Assembly: GCF_037478305.1 (NCBI RefSeq) | Contig: NZ_JBBGAZ010000001.1 | Location: forward strand, 1,054,001 to 1,118,000 | Source of the DNA: Cognatishimia coralii | Lineage (GTDB): Bacteria > Pseudomonadota > Alphaproteobacteria > Rhodobacterales > Rhodobacteraceae | Length of the DNA: 64,000 nucleotides | Direction: 5' to 3' | In this document: one piece after another, positions 52,331-61,389 of the stretch | How positions within the stretch are numbered: position 1 is the first letter of the stretch | Layout: each line of letters starts with the position of its first letter | Made by a program: the position numbers and the translations under genes | The notes under the pieces: generated by a model | The model's input: the letters and a program-made list of their open reading frames with translations, nothing else | Told to the model about the DNA's origin: nothing | Databases searched by the model: none

Positions 52331-52959
52331 TGCCATACGAATACGAGAAAAACGGCCAAGCCATCTATGACGAGAGCTTTGCCACCATCCGCCGCGAGGC
52401 CGCCCTTGGGGACTTTGACAAGGACGAGGAGCAGGTCGTCGTGCGCATGATCCATGCCGCAGGCATGGTCGGGCTAGAAAAACACGTCAAATTCACCCCC
52501 GGCATGGTCGCCGCAGCGCGGACCGCCATGGAAGGCGGCGCGCCGATTTTTTGTGATGCGCGTATGGTCTCTGAGGGCGTCACCCGCCCGCGCCTGCCTG
52601 CGGACAATGAGGTAATCTGCACGCTGCACGCCGACGGTATCTATGAGCTGGCCAAAGAGATCGGCAACACGCGCTCTGCCGCCGCTTTGGAACATTGGCG
52701 CGACCGATTGGGCGGCGCGATTGTGGCGATTGGCAACGCGCCGACGGCCCTCTTCCACCTTCTGAACATGCTCGAAGACCCGACCTGCCCACGCCCTGCT
52801 GCAATCATCGGTTGCCCCGTTGGCTTCATCGGAGCCGCCGAGTCCAAAGACGCGCTTTGGAATGACCGGCCGGTACCCTGCATGATCGTCGAAGGCCGTC
52901 TGGGTGGATCCGCCATGACAGTCGCTGCGATCAACGCCATCGCCAGCCGCAAGGAATAG
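52330..52959 (+). CDS. cobH: Precorrin-8X methylmutase CobH
   Basis: 209 residues. It moves the C11 methyl to C12, giving hydrogenobyrinate. VRMIHAAGMVG holds the catalytic His of the family, and CDARMVSEGV and CPVGFIGAAESK are conserved blocks. ATG shares one base with the cobG stop (TGATG). Confidence 0.97.
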   Translation: MPYEYEKNGQAIYDESFATIRREAALGDFDKDEEQVVVRMIHAAGMVGLEKHVKFTPGMVAAARTAMEGGAPIFCDARMVSEGVTRPRLPADNEVICTLHADGIYELAKEIGNTRSAAALEHWRDRLGGAIVAIGNAPTALFHLLNMLEDPTCPRPAAIIGCPVGFIGAAESKDALWNDRPVPCMIVEGRLGGSAMTVAAINAIASRKE

Positions 52960-52963
52960 CGCC

Positions 52964-53689
52964 ATGACAGGAACCATCTACGGCATCGGCCTTGGCCCGG
53001 GCGACCAAGAGTTGATGAGCGTCAAAACCGACCGTCTCTTGCGCAATGCCAAACACGTGGCGTTCTTCCGCAAAGCTGGCCGCAAGGGACAAGCGCGCCA
53101 GATCGTCGAAGGCATGATCCCCGAAGGCGCGGTCGAGTTCCCAATGGAGTATCCGGTCACAACCGAGATCCCTCTAACCGATCCGCGCTATAACGAGATC
53201 CTCTCGGCCTTTTACAAAGAGGTCACCGACCATCTGATCGCGCTGGCGCAATCTGGCGAAGACGTGGTGGTGCTCTGCGAGGGCGACCCGTTCTTCTACG
53301 GCTCCTTCATGCATATCTACACCCGCGTCAAAGACGTGGTCCCGGTCGAGGTCGTCCCCGCCATCACCGGTATGTCTGGTGCCTGGACGGCCACCGGTGC
53401 GCCGATCACTTGGGGCGACGATGTTCTGACCGTGATCATGGGCACACATTCCGAAGAAAAGCTGGTCGAGCACATCCAGCTAACAGATGCCCTCGTGATC
53501 ATGAAAATCGGCACGAATTTCGACAAAGTGGTGCGCGCGCTGAAAGCGGGCGGTAAATATGACGACGCGTATCTTGTGCAATTCGCGACCATGCCGAAAC
53601 AGACGGTCTGCAAACTCTCTGCGATGACGGAAAAGGTCACCCCCTATTTCTCGATCATCATCGTCCATGGTCAGGGCCGCCGCCCATGA
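52964..53689 (+). CDS. cobI: Precorrin-2 C20-methyltransferase CobI
   Basis: 241 residues of the tetrapyrrole methylase family. YGIGLGPGDQELMSVK is the N-terminal SAM-binding loop. VVLCEGDPFFYGSFMHI and PAITGMSGA complete the active site. It methylates precorrin-2 at C20 to precorrin-3A. AAGGA precedes the ATG. The stop overlaps cobJ by 4 bases. Confidence 0.96.
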   Translation: MTGTIYGIGLGPGDQELMSVKTDRLLRNAKHVAFFRKAGRKGQARQIVEGMIPEGAVEFPMEYPVTTEIPLTDPRYNEILSAFYKEVTDHLIALAQSGEDVVVLCEGDPFFYGSFMHIYTRVKDVVPVEVVPAITGMSGAWTATGAPITWGDDVLTVIMGTHSEEKLVEHIQLTDALVIMKIGTNFDKVVRALKAGGKYDDAYLVQFATMPKQTVCKLSAMTEKVTPYFSIIIVHGQGRRP

Positions 53690-54441
53690 GCGGATCTGTC
53701 GTAATCGCAGGCCTCGGGCCCGGCAATGATGCGCTCGTGACGCCAGAAGTCACGGAGGCGCTTGCCAAAGCCACCGATATCGTCGGCTACATTCCCTATG
53801 TGGCACGCGTAGCGGAACGGCCGGGCTTAACCCTGCACCCGTCAGACAATCGGGTCGAAATCGACCGGTCTCGGCATGCGTTAGAGATGGCGTCCGAGGG
53901 CAAACACGTGGTCGTGGTTTCATCCGGAGATCCCGGCGTCTTCGCCATGGCGGCCGCAGTTTTAGAAGCGGTCGAACACGGAGAGCCTGCGTGGCGCGAC
54001 ATCGACATTCAGATTCTGCCGGGCATTACGGCGATGCTCGCGGCGTCCGCCGCCTGCGGCGCGCCCTTGGGGCATGATTTCTGCGCGATCAACCTCAGCG
54101 ACAATATGAAGCCGTGGGAGCTGATCGAAAAACGCCTGCGGCTGGCGGCGGAGGCAGATTTCGCGATGGCTTTCTACAATCCGCGCTCGAAATCACGCCC
54201 CGAAGGCTTTGGCAAAGCGGTCAAGGCCCTCCAAGAAGCCTGTGGCGACGACCGGCCCATGATCTTTGCGCGCAATGTCAGCCGTCCGGATCAGACGATC
54301 AAGATTGTCCCGCTGACCGAGGTCACTGAAGACATGGCCGACATGCGCACGGTCGTGTTGCTTGGCAACTCGCAAACCCGATTGATTGAACGCTGCAACG
54401 CGGACCCGCTGATCTATACGCCGCGTTCGGTCGAGGGTTAG
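53686..54441 (+). CDS. cobJ: Precorrin-3B C17-methyltransferase CobJ
   Basis: 251 residues. VVIAGLGPGNDALVTPEV, VVVVSSGDPGVFAMAAAVLE and LPGITAMLAASAACGAPLGHD are methylase/ring-contraction signature blocks. AFYNPRSKSRP is typical of CobJ/CbiH. It performs C17 methylation with ring contraction. It ends only 9 bases from the stop of the convergent cobK. Confidence 0.96.
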   Translation: MSGSVVIAGLGPGNDALVTPEVTEALAKATDIVGYIPYVARVAERPGLTLHPSDNRVEIDRSRHALEMASEGKHVVVVSSGDPGVFAMAAAVLEAVEHGEPAWRDIDIQILPGITAMLAASAACGAPLGHDFCAINLSDNMKPWELIEKRLRLAAEADFAMAFYNPRSKSRPEGFGKAVKALQEACGDDRPMIFARNVSRPDQTIKIVPLTEVTEDMADMRTVVLLGNSQTRLIERCNADPLIYTPRSVEG

Positions 54442-54450
54442 ACGCCCGTG

Positions 54451-55188
54451 TTAGCTTTGCGCCAACCACTCCAACACGGCTTCTACAGTCGCCCCCTCTC
54501 GGCGCGCTGGGAGCGCAGGCCTGTCGATCATCACCACCGGCAGACCCAGCGCCCGCGCGGCATGGATTTTCGCCTCAGCCCCAATGCCGCCCGCGTTTTT
54601 GCAAACAACGATGTCGACGGCTTGGTCTTTGAACAAAGCAATATCGCCTGCCACATCAAAGGGGCCGCGCGCGACGACAACACTGTGTCTGGGCAGGCTC
54701 GGCGCGACACTCGGCGCATCGACCAAACGCAATACATAATGGTGCTGCGGCTGGGCCGCAAAGTCTTCAACATGCATCCGGCCCAGCGCCAACATGATGC
54801 GTTTTGGCGATCCTTCCAGCGCGGCAACTGCCCCGGCAATATCGGGCACATGGGTCCATTGGTCCCCCGCCTCCCGCGCCCACGCCGGACGCGTCAAAGC
54901 CATCAGCTCCACGCTAGCCTCTGCGCAGGCGTGAAAGGCGTTCCAACTCATTTGCGCGGCAAAAGGGTGCGTGGCATCAACCACATGCGTGATGTTATGC
55001 TCGCAAAGGTATGCCACCAGACCCGCCACGCCACCAAAGCCTCCGACACGCTGCGGGATCGGTTGGGTCTTGGGGCTGTCCACGCGGCCTGCATAGCTGA
55101 AGGTCGCGGGGATACCTGCCTCAGCCACCGCCCGCGCCAAAGCGCTCGCCTCGGTGGTGCCGCCCAGAATAAGGAGATGTGTCGACAT
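54451..55188 (-). CDS. cobK: Precorrin-6A reductase CobK
   Basis: 245 residues. LLILGGTTEASALARAVAEAG opens the NADPH-binding domain. VDATHPFAAQMSWNA and VVCKNAGGIGAEAKIHAARALGLPVVMIDRP are CobK/CbiJ blocks. It reduces precorrin-6A to dihydro form. It is the only minus-strand gene inside the long forward cob run. Its ATG (55186-55188) overlaps the cobL ATG (55187-55189) in CATG, so each gene's ribosome site lies in the other's coding region. The open frame upstream to 55773 is a shadow of cobL. Confidence 0.95.
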   Translation of the reverse strand: MSTHLLILGGTTEASALARAVAEAGIPATFSYAGRVDSPKTQPIPQRVGGFGGVAGLVAYLCEHNITHVVDATHPFAAQMSWNAFHACAEASVELMALTRPAWAREAGDQWTHVPDIAGAVAALEGSPKRIMLALGRMHVEDFAAQPQHHYVLRLVDAPSVAPSLPRHSVVVARGPFDVAGDIALFKDQAVDIVVCKNAGGIGAEAKIHAARALGLPVVMIDRPALPARREGATVEAVLEWLAQS

Positions 55189-56383
55189 GGCTGACGCGAA
55201 ACCTTGGTTGACCATTGTGGGTTTGGGCGAAGATGGCCCAGAAGGGTTGTCTGCGGCAAGCCTTGCAGCTTTGCAAGAGGCCGAGGTCATTATGGGCGCG
55301 AAACGGCACTTGGGATTGCTGCCGGACGTGACCGCTGAGCTGGTTGAATGGCCTGTGCCCTTCGCCGATGGCCTTGCGATCTTAAATGGGTTTAAGGGCC
55401 GCCAAACGGTGGCCTTGGCCTCGGGCGATCCCTTCTGGCATGGCGCAGGCAGCGCGATCACCCGCGCGCTTACTCCAAGCGAATGGCGCGCGCTGCCGGG
55501 CAGCGGGATGCTCTCTTTGGCAGCGGCGCGGCTGGGTTGGCCTTTGGAAACCACGCCGAGTTTCGGTCTGCATGCGGCCCCTTTTGCACGGCTCCGCCCG
55601 CATTTGGCGTCTGGGCAAAGGATTCTTGCGACCATGCGTGACGGAGAGGTCGTGAACTTGCTTGCGCACTGGCTCACGGACCAAGGTTTTGGCGCAACAC
55701 AAATCCATGTCCTGCAGGCGCTCGGCGGGCCTCGCGAACGGGTCTTCACCATCCGCGCCGATGAGGGCACCAATGAGGCCGCTCACCCCGTTTCGGTTGG
55801 TCTTGAAATTGCGGGTGACGGCGCGTCGATCCCTCTGGCCTCAGGCCGACCGGACGTCTTGTTTGAGAACGATGGCCAGATCACCAAACGTCCCGTCCGT
55901 GCGCTGACCCTATCGGCCCTTGCGCCCAAACATGGCGAGCATCTCTGCGACATCGGCGGCGGGTCGGGCTCGATTGCAATCGAATGGCTGATGAGCCATC
56001 CATCCCTGTCGGCCACCGCATTTGAAATCAACCCCGACCGTGCAGCGCGGATCAAAGAGAACGCGGACAGCTTTGGCCTGACCCTGAACGTAGTTTCAGG
56101 CGCCGCGCCGAAAACGCTTGAAGGACAAAACGCGCCCGATGCCATCTTTATCGGCGGCGGTATTTCCGAGGAAATGCTCGCGTGGATCTGGGCCAACATC
56201 CCCGCAGGCACCCGCCTTGTCGCCAACGGCGTCACGCTCGAAGCGGAGGCTCTGATCGCCAAATGGCATGCCGACAAAGGCGGAGACCTCATGCGCATTG
56301 AACTCGCCCAGTCCAACCCGCTGGGTCGCAAACGCGGCTGGAAATCCAGCTACCCCATCGTGCAATGGAGCGTCACCCTATGA
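55187..56383 (+). CDS. cobL: Precorrin-6B C5,15-methyltransferase (decarboxylating) CobL
   Basis: 398 residues, a fusion of CbiE- and CbiT-like domains. Residues 1-200 are a tetrapyrrole methylase (LTIVGLGEDGPEGLSAAS, ALASGDPFWHGAGS). Residues ~230-390 are a class I SAM methyltransferase (GEHLCDIGGGSGSIAIEWL). It methylates C5 and C15 and removes the C12 acetate carboxyl. AAGGAG at 55171-55176 lies inside cobK. If not made by readthrough from cobJ, cobL needs a promoter within cobK. Confidence 0.96.
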   Translation: MADAKPWLTIVGLGEDGPEGLSAASLAALQEAEVIMGAKRHLGLLPDVTAELVEWPVPFADGLAILNGFKGRQTVALASGDPFWHGAGSAITRALTPSEWRALPGSGMLSLAAARLGWPLETTPSFGLHAAPFARLRPHLASGQRILATMRDGEVVNLLAHWLTDQGFGATQIHVLQALGGPRERVFTIRADEGTNEAAHPVSVGLEIAGDGASIPLASGRPDVLFENDGQITKRPVRALTLSALAPKHGEHLCDIGGGSGSIAIEWLMSHPSLSATAFEINPDRAARIKENADSFGLTLNVVSGAAPKTLEGQNAPDAIFIGGGISEEMLAWIWANIPAGTRLVANGVTLEAEALIAKWHADKGGDLMRIELAQSNPLGRKRGWKSSYPIVQWSVTL

Positions 56384-56745
56384 TCGTCGCAGGTTTCGGG
56401 TTCCGCGCGGGGGCCACGAAAGACAGCCTCAAGAACGCCTATGACCGCCTCGGCGGCGGCGCGGATCTTTTGGCGGTACCGCAGGACAAAGCTGGCGCTC
56501 TCTGCATTCGCCAACTGGCGGCAGAGCTTGACCTCAAGGTTCTGCCCATCGACTCCGAGGTGATGCAGGCCATCGAAACCCCAACACAAGCCGCCCGCGT
56601 TATCGAAAAACGCGGCACTGGCAGCGTTGCCGAGGCTTGCGCTCTGGCAGCGGCTGGCGCAGAAGGGCGGCTTATGGCGCAACGTCATATTTCAGAGGAC
56701 CGCATGGCCACATGCGCTCTCGCCATCAAGGACGACGCAAGATGA
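56380..56745 (+). CDS. cobE: CobE/CbiG C-terminal-type protein
   Basis: 121 residues corresponding to the C-terminal half of CbiG: VAGFGFRAGATKDSL, KAGALCIRQLAAEL, RGTGSVAEACALAAAG. Its exact role in aerobic cobalamin synthesis is unsettled; in the anaerobic path CbiG opens the delta-lactone. It is coupled by ATGA overlaps to cobL before and cobM after. Confidence 0.92.
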   Translation: MIVAGFGFRAGATKDSLKNAYDRLGGGADLLAVPQDKAGALCIRQLAAELDLKVLPIDSEVMQAIETPTQAARVIEKRGTGSVAEACALAAAGAEGRLMAQRHISEDRMATCALAIKDDAR

Positions 56746-57536
56746 CCGTGCATTTTATTGGCGCAGGCCCGGGGGCCGCAGATTTGATCACCCTTCGGGG
56801 CCGCGATCTGATCGCGTCCTGTCCTGTGTGCCTATATGCGGGCTCTCTGGTGCCAGAGGCACTCTTGTCCCATTGTCCCGAGGGCGCGCGGATTGTGAAC
56901 ACGGCCCCGATGGATCTGGACGCGATTGTCGCCGAATGCAAAGCCGCCACCAAGGCAGGCCAAGACGTGGCACGGCTGCATTCCGGAGACCTCTCGGTCT
57001 GGTCCGCCATGGGCGAGCAGCTCCGCCGTTTGCGTGCCGAGGGAATCCCCGTATCTGTCACCCCGGGTGTGCCGAGTTTCGCGGCCGCAGCGGCGGCTTT
57101 GGAAACAGAACTCACGCTTCCGGGCCTCGCGCAATCGGTGATCCTGACCCGCACGCCGGGGCGCGCCTCGACCATGCCCGAAGGCGAGACCCTCACGAAC
57201 TTCGCAGCCACCGGCGCGACATTGGCGATCCACCTATCGATTGGCAATCTGGACAATGTGATCGCAGACCTCACGCCCGCCTATGGCGCGGCCTGCCCCG
57301 TAGCGGTGGTCTATCGCGCAAGCTGGCCCGATCAACAGATCATCCGCACCACACTGGCAAGCCTCAAGGCAGATGTCCCCGAACACGTCAGCCGCACCGC
57401 CCTGATCCTTGTCGGCCCCGCACTCGCGGGCGAAGGCTTTGAGGAAAGCTGCCTCTACGCCCATGATTACGACCGCCGTTACCGTCCCCAGACCGCTGAA
57501 AGCCCCTGGGCCAGCTGGCAACATGGCGATGATTGA
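56742..57536 (+). CDS. cobM: Precorrin-4 C11-methyltransferase CobM
   Basis: 264 residues. VHFIGAGPGAADLITLRG, RLHSGDLSVWSAMGEQ and VTPGVPSFAAAAAALETELTLP are CobM/CbiF signatures. It adds methyl at C11 of precorrin-4. ATG at 56742 overlaps the cobE TGA by 4 bases; the frame upstream to 56637 is not used. Confidence 0.96.
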   Translation: MTVHFIGAGPGAADLITLRGRDLIASCPVCLYAGSLVPEALLSHCPEGARIVNTAPMDLDAIVAECKAATKAGQDVARLHSGDLSVWSAMGEQLRRLRAEGIPVSVTPGVPSFAAAAAALETELTLPGLAQSVILTRTPGRASTMPEGETLTNFAATGATLAIHLSIGNLDNVIADLTPAYGAACPVAVVYRASWPDQQIIRTTLASLKADVPEHVSRTALILVGPALAGEGFEESCLYAHDYDRRYRPQTAESPWASWQHGDD

Positions 57537-57560
57537 ACAAAGAACGAAAGGCACTGAGTG

Positions 57561-58892
57561 ATGAGTTTCGTCCCCGGATTGATGATTTCCGCGCCCTCCT
57601 CGGGCACCGGCAAAACCACCGTGATGCTCGGCCTTTTGCGTGCCTTGGCCGAGGATGGCCTGAAGGTTCAGCCGTTCAAATCTGGCCCCGATTACATCGA
57701 CCCGGCCTTCCACCGCGCCGCCGCGCATCGGCCCAGCTATAACATCGACACATGGGCCATGCCCGAAAGCCTGATCGCAGGGTTATCAGCGCAATCCGAG
57801 GGCGCAGAGATCATTGTCGCTGAAGGATCGATGGGGCTGTTTGATGGCGTCGCCACACGGGGAGAGTCTGGCTTTGGCTCCTCTGCCGAAACCGCCCTGA
57901 TGATGGGCTGGCCGGTTGTGCTGGTCATCGACGTCGGCGGCCAAGCGCAATCTGCCGCCGCCACGGCGCTTGGGTTCAAAATGTACAATCCAGATCTGCC
58001 CTTTGCGGGCGTGATCCTGAACCGCTGCGCCAGCCCGCGGCATGAACGCCTTGCGCGCCTCGGCATGGATCAGGCGGGTATCAACGTGCTGGGCGTTCTA
58101 CCTCGCCGCGGAGACCTCGCCCTTCCAGAACGCCACCTTGGTCTGATCCAAGCCGTCGAGCATCCCGACCTCGAAGCCGCCATCGCAGGCTATGCTACGT
58201 TTTTGCGCGAAAACGTCGACCTTGAGGCGATCAAGAAAGCGGCCCTTGAGGGTAGCAACGGCGGCCCCTGCCCGCCCACAGGAGACGCCACCCTCCCCAA
58301 GCCACCCGCGCAGAAAATCGCCATGGCGCAGGACGCGGCGTTTTCTTTCACCTATCCGCATCTGGTCACCGGCTGGCGCGCGGCGGGCGCGGAACTGGTG
58401 CCGTTTTCGCCCCTCGCAGACGAAGCCCCAGCCCCAGACGCCGATCTGGTCTGGCTGCCCGGAGGCTATCCTGAACTGCATGCAGGCAAACTCGCCGCCG
58501 CGACCAACTATCAGACCGCCCTGCGCAAACACGCAGAAACCAAGCCCGTCCATGGAGAATGCGGGGGCTACATGGCCTTGGGCGATGTTCTAATCGACAA
58601 GTCAGGCGAGAAACACCAGATGGCAGGCCTTCTGGGTTTGGTGACCTCGTTTCAGAAACGCAAGTTCCACTTGGGCTATCGCCAGGTCACGCTCAAAGCA
58701 CCGATGCTTGGCTATGAAGCAGGTCAACGCCTGCGCGGGCATGAGTTCCACTATACAACAATTCTAGAAGAACCCGACGCGCCTCTGGCCGAGGTCGCAG
58801 ATGCCGATGGCAATCCGGTGCCGGAAACCGGATCCATCAAAGGCAATGTCACGGGCACCTTTTTTCACATGATCACGGAAGCTAAGTCATGA
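57561..58892 (+). CDS. cobB: Hydrogenobyrinic acid a,c-diamide synthase CobB
   Basis: 443 residues. P-loop ISAPSSGTGKTTVMLGL, then FKSGPDYIDPAFH and EGSMGLFDG in the ATPase half. The C-terminal amidotransferase domain carries nucleophile Cys in HGECGGYMALG. It amidates side chains a and c. AAAGG lies 10 bases before ATG 57561; GTG at 57558 is an alternative. The stop overlaps cobA by 4 bases. Confidence 0.96.
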   Translation: MSFVPGLMISAPSSGTGKTTVMLGLLRALAEDGLKVQPFKSGPDYIDPAFHRAAAHRPSYNIDTWAMPESLIAGLSAQSEGAEIIVAEGSMGLFDGVATRGESGFGSSAETALMMGWPVVLVIDVGGQAQSAAATALGFKMYNPDLPFAGVILNRCASPRHERLARLGMDQAGINVLGVLPRRGDLALPERHLGLIQAVEHPDLEAAIAGYATFLRENVDLEAIKKAALEGSNGGPCPPTGDATLPKPPAQKIAMAQDAAFSFTYPHLVTGWRAAGAELVPFSPLADEAPAPDADLVWLPGGYPELHAGKLAAATNYQTALRKHAETKPVHGECGGYMALGDVLIDKSGEKHQMAGLLGLVTSFQKRKFHLGYRQVTLKAPMLGYEAGQRLRGHEFHYTTILEEPDAPLAEVADADGNPVPETGSIKGNVTGTFFHMITEAKS

Positions 58893-59608
58893 GTGGTTTC
58901 GTCAGTTTCGTCAGCTCTGGTCCCGGAGACCCCGAGCTTTTGACCCTGAAGGCGGTGGACCGTTTGGGCAAAGCCGATGCGGTCCTGTTTGACGACCTGT
59001 CTGCAGGCCCGATCCTTGAACACGCGCGCAAGGACGCTGACCTTGTGGGCGTCGGCAAACGCGCCGGTCGGCCTTCACCGAAACAGCATCACGTCAGCCA
59101 GCTATTGGTCGACTACGCCAGCAAAGACGCCCATGTGGTGCGCCTGAAATCCGGCGACAGCGGCATCTTTGGCCGCCTTGAAGAAGAGATCACCGCTCTT
59201 AAAGAAGCGGGCATCGACTACGAAATCATCCCCGGCGTGACCTCGGCCTCGGCCGCTGCGGCTGCCGCTGGCATCCCCCTGACCCGCCGCCTTGTCGCAC
59301 GACGTGTGCAATTCGTGACGGGCCATGACGTGGCTGGTGCCCTCCCCGGAGACCTGAACCTGCAAGCCCTCGCCGACCCGGGTGCCACCACTGTTTTATT
59401 CATGCCCAAACGCACCTTCCCTGAACTGGCGGAAAAGCTCTTTGCCAGCGGATTGCGCCGCGACTGTCCGGCCCTTTTGGCCGAAAGCGTAAGCCATCCG
59501 GAACAGACCCTGCAGCGCAGCACCATGGAAGAGCTGGCGGCACAGCTCAAAGAAGAGATCTCGACCGCGCCCGGTCTGATCCTGTTCGGCGAACTGGCGG
59601 AGGCGTAG
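58889..59608 (+). CDS. cobA: Uroporphyrinogen-III C-methyltransferase CobA (SUMT)
   Basis: 239 residues. VSSGPGDPELLTLKAVDRL opens the SAM loop. LKSGDSGIFGRLEEEI, PGVTSASAAAAAAGIPLTRR and VTGHDVAGALP are SUMT signatures. It makes precorrin-2, the entry to cobalamin and siroheme. There is no CysG-type oxidase domain. It is ATGA-coupled to cobB, and cobF starts directly after its TAG. Confidence 0.96.
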   Translation: MSGFVSFVSSGPGDPELLTLKAVDRLGKADAVLFDDLSAGPILEHARKDADLVGVGKRAGRPSPKQHHVSQLLVDYASKDAHVVRLKSGDSGIFGRLEEEITALKEAGIDYEIIPGVTSASAAAAAAGIPLTRRLVARRVQFVTGHDVAGALPGDLNLQALADPGATTVLFMPKRTFPELAEKLFASGLRRDCPALLAESVSHPEQTLQRSTMEELAAQLKEEISTAPGLILFGELAEA

Positions 59609-60364
59609 ATGATCGAGCTGTCTCTGGTCGGCATCGGCTCGGGTAATCCCGAGCATCTGACGCTGGAAGCGATCCGCGTGTTGGAAGAGGCCGACCTGAT
59701 CCTATTGCCGCGCAAAGGGGATGAGAAGACAGAGCTTGCCGATCTGCGTCGCGATATCGTTGCCGATCTCCTGAAAACAAAGCCCAAAGTCGTGGAATTT
59801 GACTATCCGGTGCGCGATGCGAAGACGCCAAAATATCTGGATGGCGTGAACACGTGGCATGATGCCTTGGCCGAGATCTGGACAGGTTTGATCGCCGAAC
59901 ACGGCAGTTCCAACGCCAAAGTCGCCCTCATGGTCTGGGGAGACCCGAGCCTTTATGACAGCACGCTACGCATTGCCGAACGTGTTGCGACGAAGGGCAT
60001 CAGCCTAAATACCCGCGTCGTGCCCGGCATTACGTCTTTGCAAATGCTGACCGCTGCCCACGCGATCCCGCTGAACACGCTGGGCGCGCCGGTGCAGATC
60101 ACGACTGGTCGCCAGTTGCGCGATCATGGCTGGCCAGAGGGCGTGGATACGCTGGCGGTCATGCTGGATGGAGAATGTTCATTTCAGCACGTTTTGGACG
60201 TCCCTGCGAGGATTTATTGGGGTGGCTATGTGGGCATGCCGCAGCAGATTCTGCGCTCGGGTGAGCTGTCGGGTCAATGTGACGAGATCATTGAAACCCG
60301 CGCCAAAGCCCGTGCTGAAAACGGCTGGATTATGGATATTTATCTATTGCGTCGCACCGCCTGA
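59609..60364 (+). CDS. cobF: Precorrin-6A synthase (deacetylating) CobF
   Basis: 251 residues. LSLVGIGSGNPEHLTLEAI, LMVWGDPSLYDSTLRI and VPGITSLQMLTAAHAIPLNT are methylase blocks. ILLPRKGDEKTELADLRR is typical of CobF. It methylates C1 and releases the acetate extruded during ring contraction, a step found only in the aerobic route. It is the last gene of the forward cob run, separated from the next gene by about 210 bases with no strong terminator. Confidence 0.95.
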   Translation: MIELSLVGIGSGNPEHLTLEAIRVLEEADLILLPRKGDEKTELADLRRDIVADLLKTKPKVVEFDYPVRDAKTPKYLDGVNTWHDALAEIWTGLIAEHGSSNAKVALMVWGDPSLYDSTLRIAERVATKGISLNTRVVPGITSLQMLTAAHAIPLNTLGAPVQITTGRQLRDHGWPEGVDTLAVMLDGECSFQHVLDVPARIYWGGYVGMPQQILRSGELSGQCDEIIETRAKARAENGWIMDIYLLRRTA

Positions 60365-60577
60365 CACGCGACCTAAAGAACCACATCCCCGCCTTGATCA
60401 AAATCACGCCACAGGCGACTACGGATCGTCAAAACACGCCACTAATTTTCGTCAAACCGTTGACTGAACGGCACAATCGTCCGTTTGCCACTTGCGCTGA
60501 TTTTCAAATTACAGCAGTCTCACTGGATCACGCGGCATGAGGGTAAGCCCGCGTGGCAAGACGATGAGGGGACCTGC

Positions 60578-61351
60578 TTGCTCGATAATGCTCCTGCGCT
60601 GATCGCAGAGGATATCCATATGAGCTTCGGCGATTTGGAGGTTCTCAAAGGCGTATCGCTCACCGCCCATGAGGGCGATGTGATCTCTATTCTTGGCTCT
60701 TCGGGGTCGGGAAAATCAACCTTCCTGCGCTGTATCAATTTTCTGAACGTGCCTGACAAAGGCCGCGTCGTGCTTGAGGGCGAAGAGGTCTCGGTGCGAA
60801 AGGATGCCAAGGGCAATATCATCGGCGCGGATGCAAAACAGATCCAGCGTCTGCGGTCGCAGCTGGGGTTTGTGTTCCAGAGCTTTAACCTCTGGTCCCA
60901 TATGACCGTTCTGCAAAACGTCATGGAGGGCCCGGTTCAGGTCTTGGGCCGTCCTAAGGACGAGGTGCGCGAAGAGGCGTTGAAGGTGCTCGACGAAGTC
61001 GGCATCGCGCAGAAGGCCGACGCATACCCAAGCCAGCTTTCGGGCGGGCAGCAACAGCGTGTGGCCATTGCCCGCGCCCTAGCAATGAACCCAAAGGTTC
61101 TGTTGTTTGATGAACCCACCTCCGCGCTGGACCCCGAACTCGTCGGTGAAGTGCTTCGCGTCATGCGCCAATTGGCCGAACAAGGCCGCACCATGGTGGT
61201 TGTGACCCACGAGATGGGATTTGCCCGCGAAGTCAGCAACCGCGTTATTTTCCTGCACAACGGCAAGGTCGAAGAAGACGGCCCGCCCGAGCAGGTCTTT
61301 GAAAATCCGAAATCAGAGAGATGTAAGGCCTTTCTGGCCAGCATCCTGTGA
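60578..61351 (+). CDS. Polar amino-acid ABC transporter ATPase
   Basis: 257 residues: Walker A GSSGSGKST, VFQSFNLWSHMT, signature QLSGGQQQRVAIARAL, Walker B VLLFDEPTSALDPE. This is the HisP/GlnQ type. The proposed start is TTG at 60578 with GAGGGG 6 bases upstream, giving MLDNAPALIAEDIHMSFG; the frame is open back to 60485 but reads unlike the family. It is first of a four-gene transporter operon with the binding protein and two permeases. Confidence 0.93.
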   Translation: MLDNAPALIAEDIHMSFGDLEVLKGVSLTAHEGDVISILGSSGSGKSTFLRCINFLNVPDKGRVVLEGEEVSVRKDAKGNIIGADAKQIQRLRSQLGFVFQSFNLWSHMTVLQNVMEGPVQVLGRPKDEVREEALKVLDEVGIAQKADAYPSQLSGGQQQRVAIARALAMNPKVLLFDEPTSALDPELVGEVLRVMRQLAEQGRTMVVVTHEMGFAREVSNRVIFLHNGKVEEDGPPEQVFENPKSERCKAFLASIL

Positions 61352-61389
61352 CCAACCAACTAAGAAAACAAAAGCTTAGGGAGTAAACT

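Noticed and set aside
54451..55773. 440-codon reading of cobK starting at 55773
   Set aside because: The first 195 residues are antisense to cobL and unlike any CobK; ATG at 55188 gives the normal length.
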